A DNA stretch of 64,000 bases from Bradyrhizobium sp. dw_411 (GTDB taxonomy: Bacteria; Pseudomonadota; Alphaproteobacteria; Rhizobiales; Xanthobacteraceae). Location of the stretch: NCBI RefSeq assembly GCF_018449695.1, contig NZ_JAAVUY010000007.1, forward strand, positions 248,001 to 312,000. Direction: 5' to 3'. The notes beneath the pieces were generated by a model, which was not told where the DNA came from, searched no databases, and saw only the letters and a list, made by a program, of their open reading frames with translations. Within the stretch, counting starts at the first letter, position 1; every line of letters starts with the position of its first letter. Both the position numbers and the translations under genes were made by a program. Of this stretch, positions 17,790-26,019 are shown piece by piece.

Positions 17790-18803
17790 CTACTCAATCA
17801 CCCTGTCCGCGGTCGACAACAGCGATGCAGGGACGGTGATCCCGAGCGCATTCGCGGTCTTCATGTTGATGATGAGTTCATACATGGTCGGCATCTGCAC
17901 GGGAAGATCTCCGGGACGCGCCCCCTTTAAAATGCGATCGACGTAACCCGCGGCCTGACGGAATTGCTCGGGGAGGTTGCTGCCATAGGACATCAGGCCA
18001 CCCGACGATGGAAATATCGGGAATGGATAGATCGCCGGAATCCGGTACTTCGCCGCGGAGGTGACGATCAAATTGCGCTGTTGCAGCAGATAGGCGTCCG
18101 CCAGGATAATCACGGCCGTGGTCTGATCTTCGCCAAACTTTTTTTCTGCAAACTTCGCAAATGCGCGATCGATATCCGCTTCATTTTCGACCGGCGCATC
18201 CACAAGCTCGACGGCATAGTTCTTGGCCGCCTGGTCCGTGGCCTCTTCCGAGACAATCCACTCGCGCTTGCCGCCGGCGTAGACGTTGCTGTGCATCAAT
18301 GCGACGGATCGTGTGCGCGGCGCGACCTCCTTCAACAGGCCGATCATCTTGCCGATGGTGGTCGGCTCGACATTGGCGAAACCGGTGATGTTACCGCCGG
18401 GATGCGCCAGCGAAGCTATGAAATGAGCGCCGAGCGGATTGTTGACGCCGATAAACACGATCGGAATGGTCGAGGTTTCGCGCCGGATCGCCTCAACCCC
18501 TGGACTGGTGCCGGTAAGGATGACATCAGGTCCAAGCGCTACGATCTCCTTAGCCTGCGCCTCCAGCGCCTTGGCCCGGTCGGCCACATCGCCGGCGATA
18601 TAACGGCGTTCGATCTGGATGGTTTTGCCGTCAGTCCATCCGAGCTTCGCCAGCGCATCGAAGAATGGCATTCCCAGCGGCGGGTTGGTGGGAGGCGAGG
18701 GGATCAGCCAGCCCAGCAGCGGCAGCTTCGCCCGAGATTGCGCATGCGCGCCGCCAAGGCCAAGCGATACGGCGCACCCGATGACAAAATCCCGCCGCTT
18801 CAT
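17790..18803 (-). CDS. ABC-type substrate-binding protein (PF04392-like)
   Basis: This 337-residue exported protein starts MKRRDFVIGCAVSLGLGG with a signal ending AHAQ; the RRDF context may be Tat-dependent. It has the pattern of the ABC_sub_bind family seen in large copy number in Bradyrhizobium: LPLLGWLIPSPP, AKEIVALGPDVILTGTSPGV, TSTIPIVFIGVNNPLG, GNITGFANVEPTTIGKM, AAGYVDRILKGARPGDLPVQ. The ATG at 18803 places the signal peptide at the N-terminus. No matching permease or ATPase is beside it; the downstream neighbour is the surface esterase. Confidence 0.88.
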   Translation of the reverse strand: MKRRDFVIGCAVSLGLGGAHAQSRAKLPLLGWLIPSPPTNPPLGMPFFDALAKLGWTDGKTIQIERRYIAGDVADRAKALEAQAKEIVALGPDVILTGTSPGVEAIRRETSTIPIVFIGVNNPLGAHFIASLAHPGGNITGFANVEPTTIGKMIGLLKEVAPRTRSVALMHSNVYAGGKREWIVSEEATDQAAKNYAVELVDAPVENEADIDRAFAKFAEKKFGEDQTTAVIILADAYLLQQRNLIVTSAAKYRIPAIYPFPIFPSSGGLMSYGSNLPEQFRQAAGYVDRILKGARPGDLPVQMPTMYELIINMKTANALGITVPASLLSTADRVIE

Positions 18804-18904
18804 GATGGCTCCAGACCCCTGAAGCGGCATCGTAACCGAAGAGATAGCCGCCGAAAATGCCTGCTGCGGACTTTAACGCAGCCGTGCCGGGCGCGCGGTG
18901 GCTT

Positions 18905-19972
18905 CTACGGCCGCCGGCCAAAGAACGCGTTATCGAGCAGTCCGCGGATTTTCGCCTGCGTCGTCGGCTCGGGATTATAATAGGGCGCTTCCATCACCAG
19001 CGATGCGGCGCGATCGAGGTCTTCCTGTTTCATGCCGATTTGCTGCAGCGAGACCGGCGCGCCCAATTGCTTCATCAGATCGAAAATGCCCTGTGCGGCA
19101 TTCGAAGTGCCTTCCGATATCTTCATGGCGCGCTCGATCCGCGCCATCGCCTCCGGCGCTGCCGCATAGTTGTAGGCGACAGCATGCGGCAAGATCACCG
19201 TGTGGGTCTCGGCATGCGGCAGATTCCAGGTGCCGCCAAGCACATGGCAGAGCTTGTGGTGCAGGGCCATGCTGCTGCTGCCGAGCACCGCCCCGCACAG
19301 CCACGCGCCATAGAGGCAATCGCTGCGGCCGCCGGGATCGCGGGAGTTCTTCGCGATTTCAGGCATTCCCTGCGCCAGCGCGCGGATTCCCTCTTCGGCC
19401 ATCAAAGTGGTGATCGGGTTCGCGTTCTCCGCGTACAGACCCTCGACCGCATGGGCGATGGCATTAAAACCGCTGGCGATCGACGTCGCGACTGGCAGAC
19501 CCGTGGTCAGTTGCGGATCGTAGATCACGGTCCTCGGCAGCACGCGCCGGTCGCGTCCGGTCCTTTTCAATCCAGCTTCGGTCAGCCCGTAGATCGAGGT
19601 CATTTCCGAACCGGAATAGGTGGTCGGGATCGCCAATACCGGCAGACCTGATTCCAGCGCGATTGCCTTGCCCAGTCCAACCGTCGAGCCGCCGCCGGCC
19701 GCGACGATGCAATCGGCACCGAGACGCATTGCCTCGTCATGCGCCTTGCGTGCGACCTCGATCGGAACGTGCATCACGGCATGCGGGTAGATGCCGACGC
19801 TGCGCGCGCCGAGGCGCTGCGAGATATCGTTCGCCAGCTCCTGTCGCCCCGGCGTCGACAACACCAGCGCACGATTGGCGCCGAGCTGTTCGATTTCGCG
19901 CGGCAGATGTTCGATGGCGTTTTCCCCGAACACCACGCGCGACGGCATCGCTTCATAGACAAAGGATTTCAT
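18905..19972 (-). CDS. Maleylacetate reductase (iron-containing alcohol dehydrogenase fold)
   Basis: This 355-residue enzyme starts MKSFVYEAMPSRVVFGENA, which is characteristic of maleylacetate reductase. It has the NAD-binding AAGGGSTVGLGKAIAL region, IPTTYSGSEMTSIYG, and His-rich metal/active-site helices (NAIAHAVEGLY, ALHHKLCHVLGG, HAETHTVILPHAVAYN). It reduces maleylacetate to 3-oxoadipate in resorcinol, hydroxyquinol and chlorocatechol degradation. The start was chosen for family length over an ATG 99 bp upstream. It lies between the Bug-type binding-protein gene and the PF04392-like gene. No ring-cleavage dioxygenase is present in the window. Confidence 0.88.
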   Translation of the reverse strand: MKSFVYEAMPSRVVFGENAIEHLPREIEQLGANRALVLSTPGRQELANDISQRLGARSVGIYPHAVMHVPIEVARKAHDEAMRLGADCIVAAGGGSTVGLGKAIALESGLPVLAIPTTYSGSEMTSIYGLTEAGLKRTGRDRRVLPRTVIYDPQLTTGLPVATSIASGFNAIAHAVEGLYAENANPITTLMAEEGIRALAQGMPEIAKNSRDPGGRSDCLYGAWLCGAVLGSSSMALHHKLCHVLGGTWNLPHAETHTVILPHAVAYNYAAAPEAMARIERAMKISEGTSNAAQGIFDLMKQLGAPVSLQQIGMKQEDLDRAASLVMEAPYYNPEPTTQAKIRGLLDNAFFGRRP

Positions 19973-20021
19973 GCTGGACTCCACGCGCGGTATTTCCGCG
20001 CGACACACTTTATCAGAATGC

Positions 20022-20999
20022 TTAGGGCTTGTTGATGCCGGCGTCGCGAATGATCTTGCCCCACTTCTCACTCTCGCGGTCGATGAACTGGCCGAACTCC
20101 GGCCCCGGCAGGAAGTTCACATCGAGGCCCTGCACGGCCAGCTTCTCCTTGATAACAGGATCGGAAAGCGCCGCACGGATTTCGGATTGCATCTGACTGA
20201 CGATGGGATCGGGCGTGGCGGCCGGCGCCATGAAGCCGTACCAGCCGAGCGAGACGACATCGGTGCCTTGCTCGCGCAATGTTTTCGCGTCCGGATAGAC
20301 CGAGCTGCGCTGGTCCGAGAAACATCCGAGCACCCGCAGCGCGCCGGATTTGATGTGCGGCAAGGCTGCGGGCAGGGCGGTGGTAGTCGCGTCGACGCGC
20401 CCGGCCAGAAGTTCGATATAGCACGGCGCATCGCCGCCGAATTGAACGGCGACGCCCTTGATCCCGGCGGTTCTGATCAGCAGCTCTGCCGCCAGATGCG
20501 GCTGGGAGCCGGGCGTGGGTGTCGCGAAGGTGACGCCGTCGGGTTTTGATTTGGCGTAAGCGATGAATTCCTGCAGGGTTTTGTAAGGCGCGTTGGCGTT
20601 GACGATCAGAAACAGCGGAACGATCATCGCCATCGCGATGGGGCGCAAATCCCTGTGCGGATCGTAGCTGAGCTTGCCGAACATGGCTTCGGCCGTTTCA
20701 TACGGTGCGGCAGCATACAGGAACGTGTATCCGTCCGGCTCGGCGCGCGCCACCGTCTGGTTGGCGATCGTAGATCCCGCGCCGGGCTTGTTCTCGACAA
20801 AGAATTTCTTGCCGAGTTTGCCTTCGAAGTATTCCGCCAGCAGGCGCAGCGAAATATCGCTGGAGCCGCCGACGGCATAGGTCGAGATCATGCGCACCGG
20901 GCGGGCAGGCCATGTTTCGGCTGACCACGCGGCAGTGGCCCGGCCGAGCGTCATGGCTGCCGCGAACCCGCCGAACACATCCCTGCGCGTGATCTTCAT
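20022..20999 (-). CDS. Bug/TctC-type tripartite tricarboxylate transporter binding protein
   Basis: This 325-residue periplasmic binding protein has a Tat-like signal (TRRDVFGGFAAAM). The Bug family layout is clear: WPARPVRMISTYAVGGSSDI, FFVENKPGAGSTIANQTVAR, DGYTFLYAAAPY, YDPHRDLRPIAM. Such proteins feed carboxylates or aromatic acids to TctAB membrane partners, which are absent here, so it would need a distant TctAB or act in sensing. It starts 19 bp after the GMC gene, in the same probable operon. Confidence 0.92.
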   Translation of the reverse strand: MKITRRDVFGGFAAAMTLGRATAAWSAETWPARPVRMISTYAVGGSSDISLRLLAEYFEGKLGKKFFVENKPGAGSTIANQTVARAEPDGYTFLYAAAPYETAEAMFGKLSYDPHRDLRPIAMAMIVPLFLIVNANAPYKTLQEFIAYAKSKPDGVTFATPTPGSQPHLAAELLIRTAGIKGVAVQFGGDAPCYIELLAGRVDATTTALPAALPHIKSGALRVLGCFSDQRSSVYPDAKTLREQGTDVVSLGWYGFMAPAATPDPIVSQMQSEIRAALSDPVIKEKLAVQGLDVNFLPGPEFGQFIDRESEKWGKIIRDAGINKP

Positions 21000-21017
21000 G
21001 ATTTCCAGCGGATCGTC

Positions 21018-22610
21018 CTACTGTGCAATCGATCCCCAGTTCGAGACCAGATTTTCCGAAGCCCGCAGCGACAGCGCGAACACCGTGTAGGTCGGATTGG
21101 AAGCGCCGCAGGTCGGGAAAATGCCGGGGCCGGCGACATAGAGGTTCGGCACCTCGTGGGTCTGGCCGAAGCTGTTGACCACGGAATTATCAGCACCGGT
21201 GCCCATGATGGTGCCGCCCATCAGATGGATGGCCGGCATCGCGGTGCGCACCTGCCAGACATCCTTGGCGTCGGTCGCGCGACCGATCTTCATGCCCTCT
21301 TCGAGATTGGCATTCCAAAGCGCCGCTTCGTTTTCGTCGTAATTGTGGGTGATGCGCGCGAGCGGCATCCCGAACTCGTCCTTCTGGCTGACCAGTTCGA
21401 CCCGGTTCTCGATCTTCGGCTGCTCCTCGCACGCCGCGGTGTAACGCGCGAAGCCCCTGGAGCCGCGCTTCATGAACGCGGCGAGCTCGGCGCCGAACAG
21501 ATCGGGCCGGGCGTTGTGAAGGCCGGTCAGGCCGCTCGCCTTGGTGGCGCCGCCGCAGACCAGCAGCGTGGATCCGAACGCGCCCTTGTGGGCGGTCTTC
21601 GCATAACGCTCATACGACATGTACTGGCCGCCGATGGTGCCTTTGGCGGGCTCGAGGTCCTCGTCGAACAGCGCATTCGTCACCGCAGTGAAATGCGTCA
21701 TGATGAACTTTCCGACCAGCCCGCTGGCATTGCCGAGGCCGTTGGGATGCTTGTCGGTGGCGGAATTGAGCAAGAGCCGCGGGTTCTGCGCCGCCCATGA
21801 GGCACAGATGACGACGCTGGCCGGCTGTATATGTTTTTGGCCGTCGCGGTCGAAATACTCGACACCTGTGGCCTTCTTGCCTGTGGGATCGGTGAGCACG
21901 CGCGTGACCGTACTCCATGCCCGCACCTCGGCGCCGGCCTTGCGGGCTTCACCCAGATACGTCACCAGCGGATTGGCGAGCGCGCCGATGGGGCAGCCGA
22001 CATGGCACCAGCCGTCATAGATGCAGGCGGGCCGGTCCTTGAAGTCGGTCGAGTTCATCGCAACCGCTGCCGGCGCCATGCGAATGTTGTTGGCGGCAAA
22101 ACCCTTTAGCCAGACCTCTCCGTTCCTGAAGGTCTTCATCGGCGGCATCGGATACGGCCGCCCGCCGGGCCGCCACAATTCTTCCGCCTTGGCATCGCCA
22201 GAGATTCCGATGTCGTGCGCGACCTTGTCGTACCAGGGCGCAACGTCTTCATAAGCGATCGGCCAGTCATGGGCGCGGTTATGCTCGCTCTTGATGCGGA
22301 AATCATTCGGCAACAGACGCGGGACGTTGGCGAACCAGTGCAGCGCCGCGCCGCCCACACCCCAGCCGCCGTGATACCCGATCGGAGCGACCTGTTTGCC
22401 CTCGAGAATAAAAGGCGGTCCGGCGGGTTTGATGCGGCGGCCCCACGTATCAGATGAGATCAGGTCGGTCGCTTCCCAGTCAGGGCCGTTGTCGAGCAGC
22501 ACGACCTTCTTGCCGGCCTTGGCGAGCACGGCAGCGAATGTCGAGCCGGACGCGCCGGCGCCCGCGATCACGACATCGATTTTTTCGTGGACGTTTTCTT
22601 GCGTAGCCAT
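21018..22610 (-). CDS. GMC family FAD-dependent oxidoreductase (gluconate 2-dehydrogenase large-subunit-like)
   Basis: This protein of about 530 residues has an N-terminal dinucleotide-binding motif (VVIAGAGASGSTFAAVLAKAG), GMC-type segments (GWGVGGAALHWFANVPRLLP, AHDWPIAYEDVAPWYDKV), a CIYDGWCHVGCPIGA cysteine cluster and the C-terminal block HLMGGTIMGTGADNSVVN with LYVAGPGIFPTCGASNPTYT. It resembles flavoprotein subunits of membrane gluconate or sugar dehydrogenases, which oxidise alcohol groups. It lacks its own signal peptide. The gene 5 bp upstream encodes a Tat-signalled small subunit, which is the usual way such complexes are piggy-back exported. The ATG at 22610 follows a GAGGTGG site. 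Confidence 0.92.
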   Translation of the reverse strand: MATQENVHEKIDVVIAGAGASGSTFAAVLAKAGKKVVLLDNGPDWEATDLISSDTWGRRIKPAGPPFILEGKQVAPIGYHGGWGVGGAALHWFANVPRLLPNDFRIKSEHNRAHDWPIAYEDVAPWYDKVAHDIGISGDAKAEELWRPGGRPYPMPPMKTFRNGEVWLKGFAANNIRMAPAAVAMNSTDFKDRPACIYDGWCHVGCPIGALANPLVTYLGEARKAGAEVRAWSTVTRVLTDPTGKKATGVEYFDRDGQKHIQPASVVICASWAAQNPRLLLNSATDKHPNGLGNASGLVGKFIMTHFTAVTNALFDEDLEPAKGTIGGQYMSYERYAKTAHKGAFGSTLLVCGGATKASGLTGLHNARPDLFGAELAAFMKRGSRGFARYTAACEEQPKIENRVELVSQKDEFGMPLARITHNYDENEAALWNANLEEGMKIGRATDAKDVWQVRTAMPAIHLMGGTIMGTGADNSVVNSFGQTHEVPNLYVAGPGIFPTCGASNPTYTVFALSLRASENLVSNWGSIAQ

Positions 22611-22615
22611 TTTTA

Positions 22616-23185
22616 TTACCACCTCTTTTCGGGTGCGATATGCGCCATATAGGGGACGCCGAGACTCTCGTAGCCTTCCATGGTGCCGTAGACGACATCG
22701 ACGGCGTCGCTGCGCAGCACGAAATAGACCAGCCCGGCCGGCGGACCCTGCCAGCCTTCGATCTTGTTCTGACGGAGCGCATCGATGAAATCATGCTGCT
22801 CGGTCGCCGAAAGTGCCGCGAAACGCTTGCCGCTGCGGGCCGTGCTCGCTTTGTCGATGCCGCCGATCGCGGCGCGATAGAAATTGATGTAGGGCGGCTT
22901 GACGTTGACGATGCGGGCTTCGAGCAGCGCCTCGCCGGGTGTCACGGAGACCTGCTGGTCGATGAAATGCGCGACACCGGCCGCGCGCGCGCCGGGCAAC
23001 AACGTCTCGCCCAGCGCTTCGATCGTCTCGGCCTCATCGCCACTGAGCAGGCGGAACGGCACCGCGCGGGCGCGCGCCTCTCCCGGCGTCATCAGTATCT
23101 CGGCACCGGCCACCGTAAAGGCCAGCATGCCCATGCCGGCCCCCTTGAGGAAGACGCGCCGTTCCAAGGCGTTCAATTTGTCCAT
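22616..23185 (-). CDS. Gluconate 2-dehydrogenase subunit 3 family protein, Tat-exported
   Basis: This 189-residue small subunit has a twin-arginine signal (ERRVFLKGAGMGMLAF). A subunit-3-like helical body follows (LSGDEAETIEALGETLLPGA, GVAHFIDQQVS, FAALSATEQHDFIDALR). The start at 23185 was chosen because it places the RR motif about 10 residues in and follows a GGGGAGAA Shine-Dalgarno sequence. It is probably the first gene of the array running down to the GMC, Bug and maleylacetate reductase genes. It is expected to carry the flavoprotein across the membrane. No cytochrome c subunit gene is adjacent, which is unusual. Confidence 0.88.
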   Translation of the reverse strand: MDKLNALERRVFLKGAGMGMLAFTVAGAEILMTPGEARARAVPFRLLSGDEAETIEALGETLLPGARAAGVAHFIDQQVSVTPGEALLEARIVNVKPPYINFYRAAIGGIDKASTARSGKRFAALSATEQHDFIDALRQNKIEGWQGPPAGLVYFVLRSDAVDVVYGTMEGYESLGVPYMAHIAPEKRW

Positions 23186-23370
23186 GCGTTTCTCCCCAAC
23201 GTAAGCGGTCGCCAACAGCGCCGTTTGAAATGATTCTAAGGGGAATGAACGATAAAGAGCGCGATGAATCAAGCGCACGCCTTCGTGATCGCGAAAGCGG
23301 CTGGCATGGCCGGTTCGGCCGGGGTTACTGCTGAAAAACAGGGCTGCTGGCGGTCGTACCGATTTCAGTC

Positions 23371-23452
23371 GTCATTGCGAGCGCAGCGAAGCAATCCATC
23401 GCGCCGTGTAAAGAAAAGAAAGGATGGATTGCTTCGCTGCGCTCGCAATGAC
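23371..23452. repeat. REP-like inverted repeat, family A, complete copy
   Basis: Two perfect complementary 30-base arms (23371-23400 and 23423-23452) flank a 22-nt spacer. The arm begins GTCATTGCGAGCGCAGCGAA. Related copies are at 37230-37308 and 50384-50466, with a half copy at 25216-25244. It separates the dehydrogenase array from the exported-protein gene and would form a strong hairpin in RNA from either strand. Confidence 0.9.
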
Positions 23453-23474
23453 GGCAGAACACAATCCCCGGTAC

Positions 23475-24140
23475 TTATTTCCGCATCAGCGGAATCTGCA
23501 GATTGGTGGGGCGGTTCTGCTCGGTATCGAAACCGCGGCCGTCGATATTGCGCGCGCCCCAGAACAACAGATCGCCTCTGAGGTAGACGAGGTCGTATTC
23601 CATGAAGTTGGTCCCTTCCTTGAGACCGAACGGCAGGAACGTCTTTCCGAATATGCTCTGGGGCGCGTTGACCGCCCAGGGCGCGTATCCAACCGAGGCG
23701 ACTTTGTTGAGCAGGTCGGCAAATCCCTGCACCAGGGGAGTGACCTCGTAGGTTTCGTCCGCCAGGAAATCGACCTTCTGCGCGCCCGGCGCGATCGGAT
23801 GGGCGCCTTGCCATTGCATGTGTCCGCCGATCCTGATCCGCACCAATGGCACAGCACCGTAGGGATCGGCGAAGTTGACGACATCGAGCTCGAACCGGTC
23901 GGATGGCAAATATCTGAAGGTGCGTTTGAGATAGAATGGCTTGAGCGAGCCGTCCGGGTTTTTGCTCGGCCGGATCTCCGGCGCGATGCTCTCCCAGTTT
24001 CCGAGCAGCGCCTGCTTGATATCAGCGATGTCTTCCATAACGGTCGCCTTTGGTTGATTGCCGGATGACTGCTCCGCGGCTCCGGCTGGTCCGATCAGCG
24101 CCAGCAGCAACACCAGCGATGCTCGGATGCCGTTGCTCAT
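23475..24140 (-). CDS. Exported protein, possibly APCDD1-like
   Basis: This 221-residue product has a signal peptide (SLVLLLALIGPAGAAE). A beta-rich body follows with LLGNWESIAPEIRP, FYLKRTFRYLPSDRFELDVVNFADPYG and IGGHMQWQGAHPIAPG. The L-x-G-x-W-x-S, E-x-R-P and R-x-F-x-F pattern resembles APCDD1-domain proteins, a lipocalin-like fold; this is a motif-level guess. The ATG at 24140 is the one that starts the signal peptide. It is divergent from the LysR gene across 177 bp, so it may be a LysR target. Confidence 0.75.
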   Translation of the reverse strand: MSNGIRASLVLLLALIGPAGAAEQSSGNQPKATVMEDIADIKQALLGNWESIAPEIRPSKNPDGSLKPFYLKRTFRYLPSDRFELDVVNFADPYGAVPLVRIRIGGHMQWQGAHPIAPGAQKVDFLADETYEVTPLVQGFADLLNKVASVGYAPWAVNAPQSIFGKTFLPFGLKEGTNFMEYDLVYLRGDLLFWGARNIDGRGFDTEQNRPTNLQIPLMRK

Positions 24141-24317
24141 GCGCGCGCTCCAATGGGGCCGGCGCGGCCTTTGCCAAGCCGCACGGACCAAACCCGCGAT
24201 GCGTTCTGCCTGTCAGGCAGTCCCTCGCATGCACTGCATTTTGATATAGAGAGCGCTGGTCCCGCTGAAAAAGACTTTGTAAGCTGGGCCCATGCCTGCG
24301 GGATATGGGAGATTACG

Positions 24318-25208
24318 ATGGAGTTACGGCATCTCCGCTACTTCGTCGCGGTGGCCGATGCGGGCAGTTTGACTGTTGCCGCCGAGCAAAAGCTCCACAC
24401 CTCCCAGCCGTCGCTGAGCCGGCAGATCCGGGATCTCGAACGCGAAGTCGGCGTCGCCCTGATCAGCCGCAGCACTCACGGCATCGAACTGACGTCGGCC
24501 GGCAAGGCTTTTCTGGACCATGCACGGATGTCGCTGCTGGAAGCGGACGCGGCCAAGGAAGCCGCATTGCGCGCCGCGCAGCCGGCGAAACCGACATTTG
24601 CCCTGGGGTTCATCTCGGGAGCTGAAATCGGGCTGTTGCCCGAGGTGCATCGCATCCTGCACGACGAGTTTCCCGGCATCGACATCCGGCTGTCGAGTGA
24701 TTATTCCCCCGTGCTGGCCAAGGCCCTGATGCGGCGCAAACTCGATGCGGCTTTCATGCGGCCCGAAGAGAACATGGGCGATCTGGCCTCCAGGCGCGTG
24801 CGGACCGACCCGCTGATTTTTGTGTTTCCGAGCGACCATCGCCTCGCCTCGCACGAGGCGATCGCGCCGGAAGCGATCGTAAACGAGACTTTCTATTTTC
24901 CGTCCAAGTCCGCCCCCGCGGTGCGCCGCGCGGTTCTGGAGTATTTCAACCGGGCCGGTATCGACCTCAAGCCGGATCATGAAGTGCACAATGTCGTTCA
25001 CGCGATCTCGATGATCACATCGACGCGCGGGGTCATGCTGCTGCCGGCTTACACCAAACGTTATCTGCCGGAATCGATCACGACACGTCCGGTAAAGGGT
25101 GAAGTACCCACGCTCGATCTGATCCTCGCCTACCACAAGGCGAACAAATCGCCGGTGTTGAAGCTGCTGCTTTCCAGTGTCGGCAAGCTCGTTGGAGCGC
25201 CATCGTAG
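24318..25208 (+). CDS. LysR family transcriptional regulator
   Basis: This 296-residue regulator has the standard N-terminal winged helix-turn-helix (MELRHLRYFVAVADAGSLTV, HTSQPSLSRQIRDLEREVG) and a C-terminal periplasmic-binding-protein-like effector domain (FALGFISGAEIGLLPEVHRI). The ATG at 24318 follows GGGAG and begins at the canonical MELRHLRYF; the open frame extends about 55 codons further upstream without family similarity. It is divergent from the exported-protein gene and lies near the dehydrogenase/maleylacetate array, whose regulator it may be. Confidence 0.93.
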   Translation: MELRHLRYFVAVADAGSLTVAAEQKLHTSQPSLSRQIRDLEREVGVALISRSTHGIELTSAGKAFLDHARMSLLEADAAKEAALRAAQPAKPTFALGFISGAEIGLLPEVHRILHDEFPGIDIRLSSDYSPVLAKALMRRKLDAAFMRPEENMGDLASRRVRTDPLIFVFPSDHRLASHEAIAPEAIVNETFYFPSKSAPAVRRAVLEYFNRAGIDLKPDHEVHNVVHAISMITSTRGVMLLPAYTKRYLPESITTRPVKGEVPTLDLILAYHKANKSPVLKLLLSSVGKLVGAPS

Positions 25209-25215
25209 CCGCACT

Positions 25216-25244
25216 ATGGATTGCTTTGCTTTGCTCGCAATGAC
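25216..25244. repeat. Half copy of REP-like family A
   Basis: A single diverged arm (ATGGATTGCTTTGCTTTGCT and following bases to AATGAC) matches the right arm of the family A elements, but no complementary arm follows. It lies between the LysR stop and the fliP 3' end, exactly at the border where flagellar genes resume. Confidence 0.75.
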
Positions 25245-25260
25245 GAACAAATCCTCGCCG

Positions 25261-26019
25261 CTACCCGCTGCCGCCATAGCTTTGCACGAGACTGCCGGCG
25301 ACCAGCGACCAGCCGTCGACCAGTACGAAGAAGATCAGCTTGAACGGCAGCGACACCACTACCGGCGGCAGCATCATCATGCCCATCGACATCAGGATCG
25401 ACGCGACCACGAGGTCGATGATCAGGAACGGCAGGAACAACAGGAAGCCGATCTCGAAGGCGCGTTTCAATTCGGAAATCATGAAGGCCGGGATCAGAAT
25501 CCGCAGCGACATGTCGGCGGGGGTCGCCGGTGGCGGTTCGCCCGACAGATCCATGAACAGCTTGAGGTCTTTCTCGCGCACGTTCTTCTGCATGAAGCCG
25601 CGCAACGGCACGGAAGCACGCTGCAGCGCGTCCTCGACGCTGATCTGGTTGGCGATCAGGGGCTTGATGCCGTCGTCATATGATTTCTGCAGCACCGGGC
25701 CCATCACGAATGCGGTCAGAAACACCGCCAGCGCGATGATGACGGTGTTCGGCGGCGCGGTCGCGGTGCCGAGCGCGGTGCGCAGCAGCGAGAGCACGAC
25801 GACGATGCGGGTGAACGACGTCATCATGATCAGGATCGATGGCGCGACCGAGAGCACCGTCAACAGCGCGATCAACTGGATCGCGCGCTCGGTGACGCCG
25901 CCATTGCCCTGGCCGAGATTGATGCTGATATCCTGCGCAAACGCAGGTCCCGCCAGCGAACCGGCGGCGATCAGAACGGCAAAAAATAAAACTCTACGCG
26001 GGAGGGTCGACGGCCTCAC
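25261..26019 (-). CDS. fliP: Flagellar export gate protein FliP
   Basis: This 252-residue core subunit of the type III export gate has a cleavable signal (VLFFAVLIAAGSLAGPAFAQ). Transmembrane segments follow with the signature SVAPSILIMMTSFTRIVVVLSLLRTALG, LRILIPAFMISELKRAFEIGF and DLVVASILMSMGMMMLPPV. FliP forms a pentamer with FliR and FliQ. It overlaps the upstream fliO-like gene by 4 bp. It is separated from fliQ and fliR by a divergent promoter region and the proximal-rod genes. Confidence 0.97.
   Translation of the reverse strand: MRPSTLPRRVLFFAVLIAAGSLAGPAFAQDISINLGQGNGGVTERAIQLIALLTVLSVAPSILIMMTSFTRIVVVLSLLRTALGTATAPPNTVIIALAVFLTAFVMGPVLQKSYDDGIKPLIANQISVEDALQRASVPLRGFMQKNVREKDLKLFMDLSGEPPPATPADMSLRILIPAFMISELKRAFEIGFLLFLPFLIIDLVVASILMSMGMMMLPPVVVSLPFKLIFFVLVDGWSLVAGSLVQSYGGSG

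Noticed and set aside
23371..23452. CRISPR array
   Set aside because: The repeats here and elsewhere are single inverted repeats, not regularly spaced direct repeats with unique spacers; no cas genes are present.
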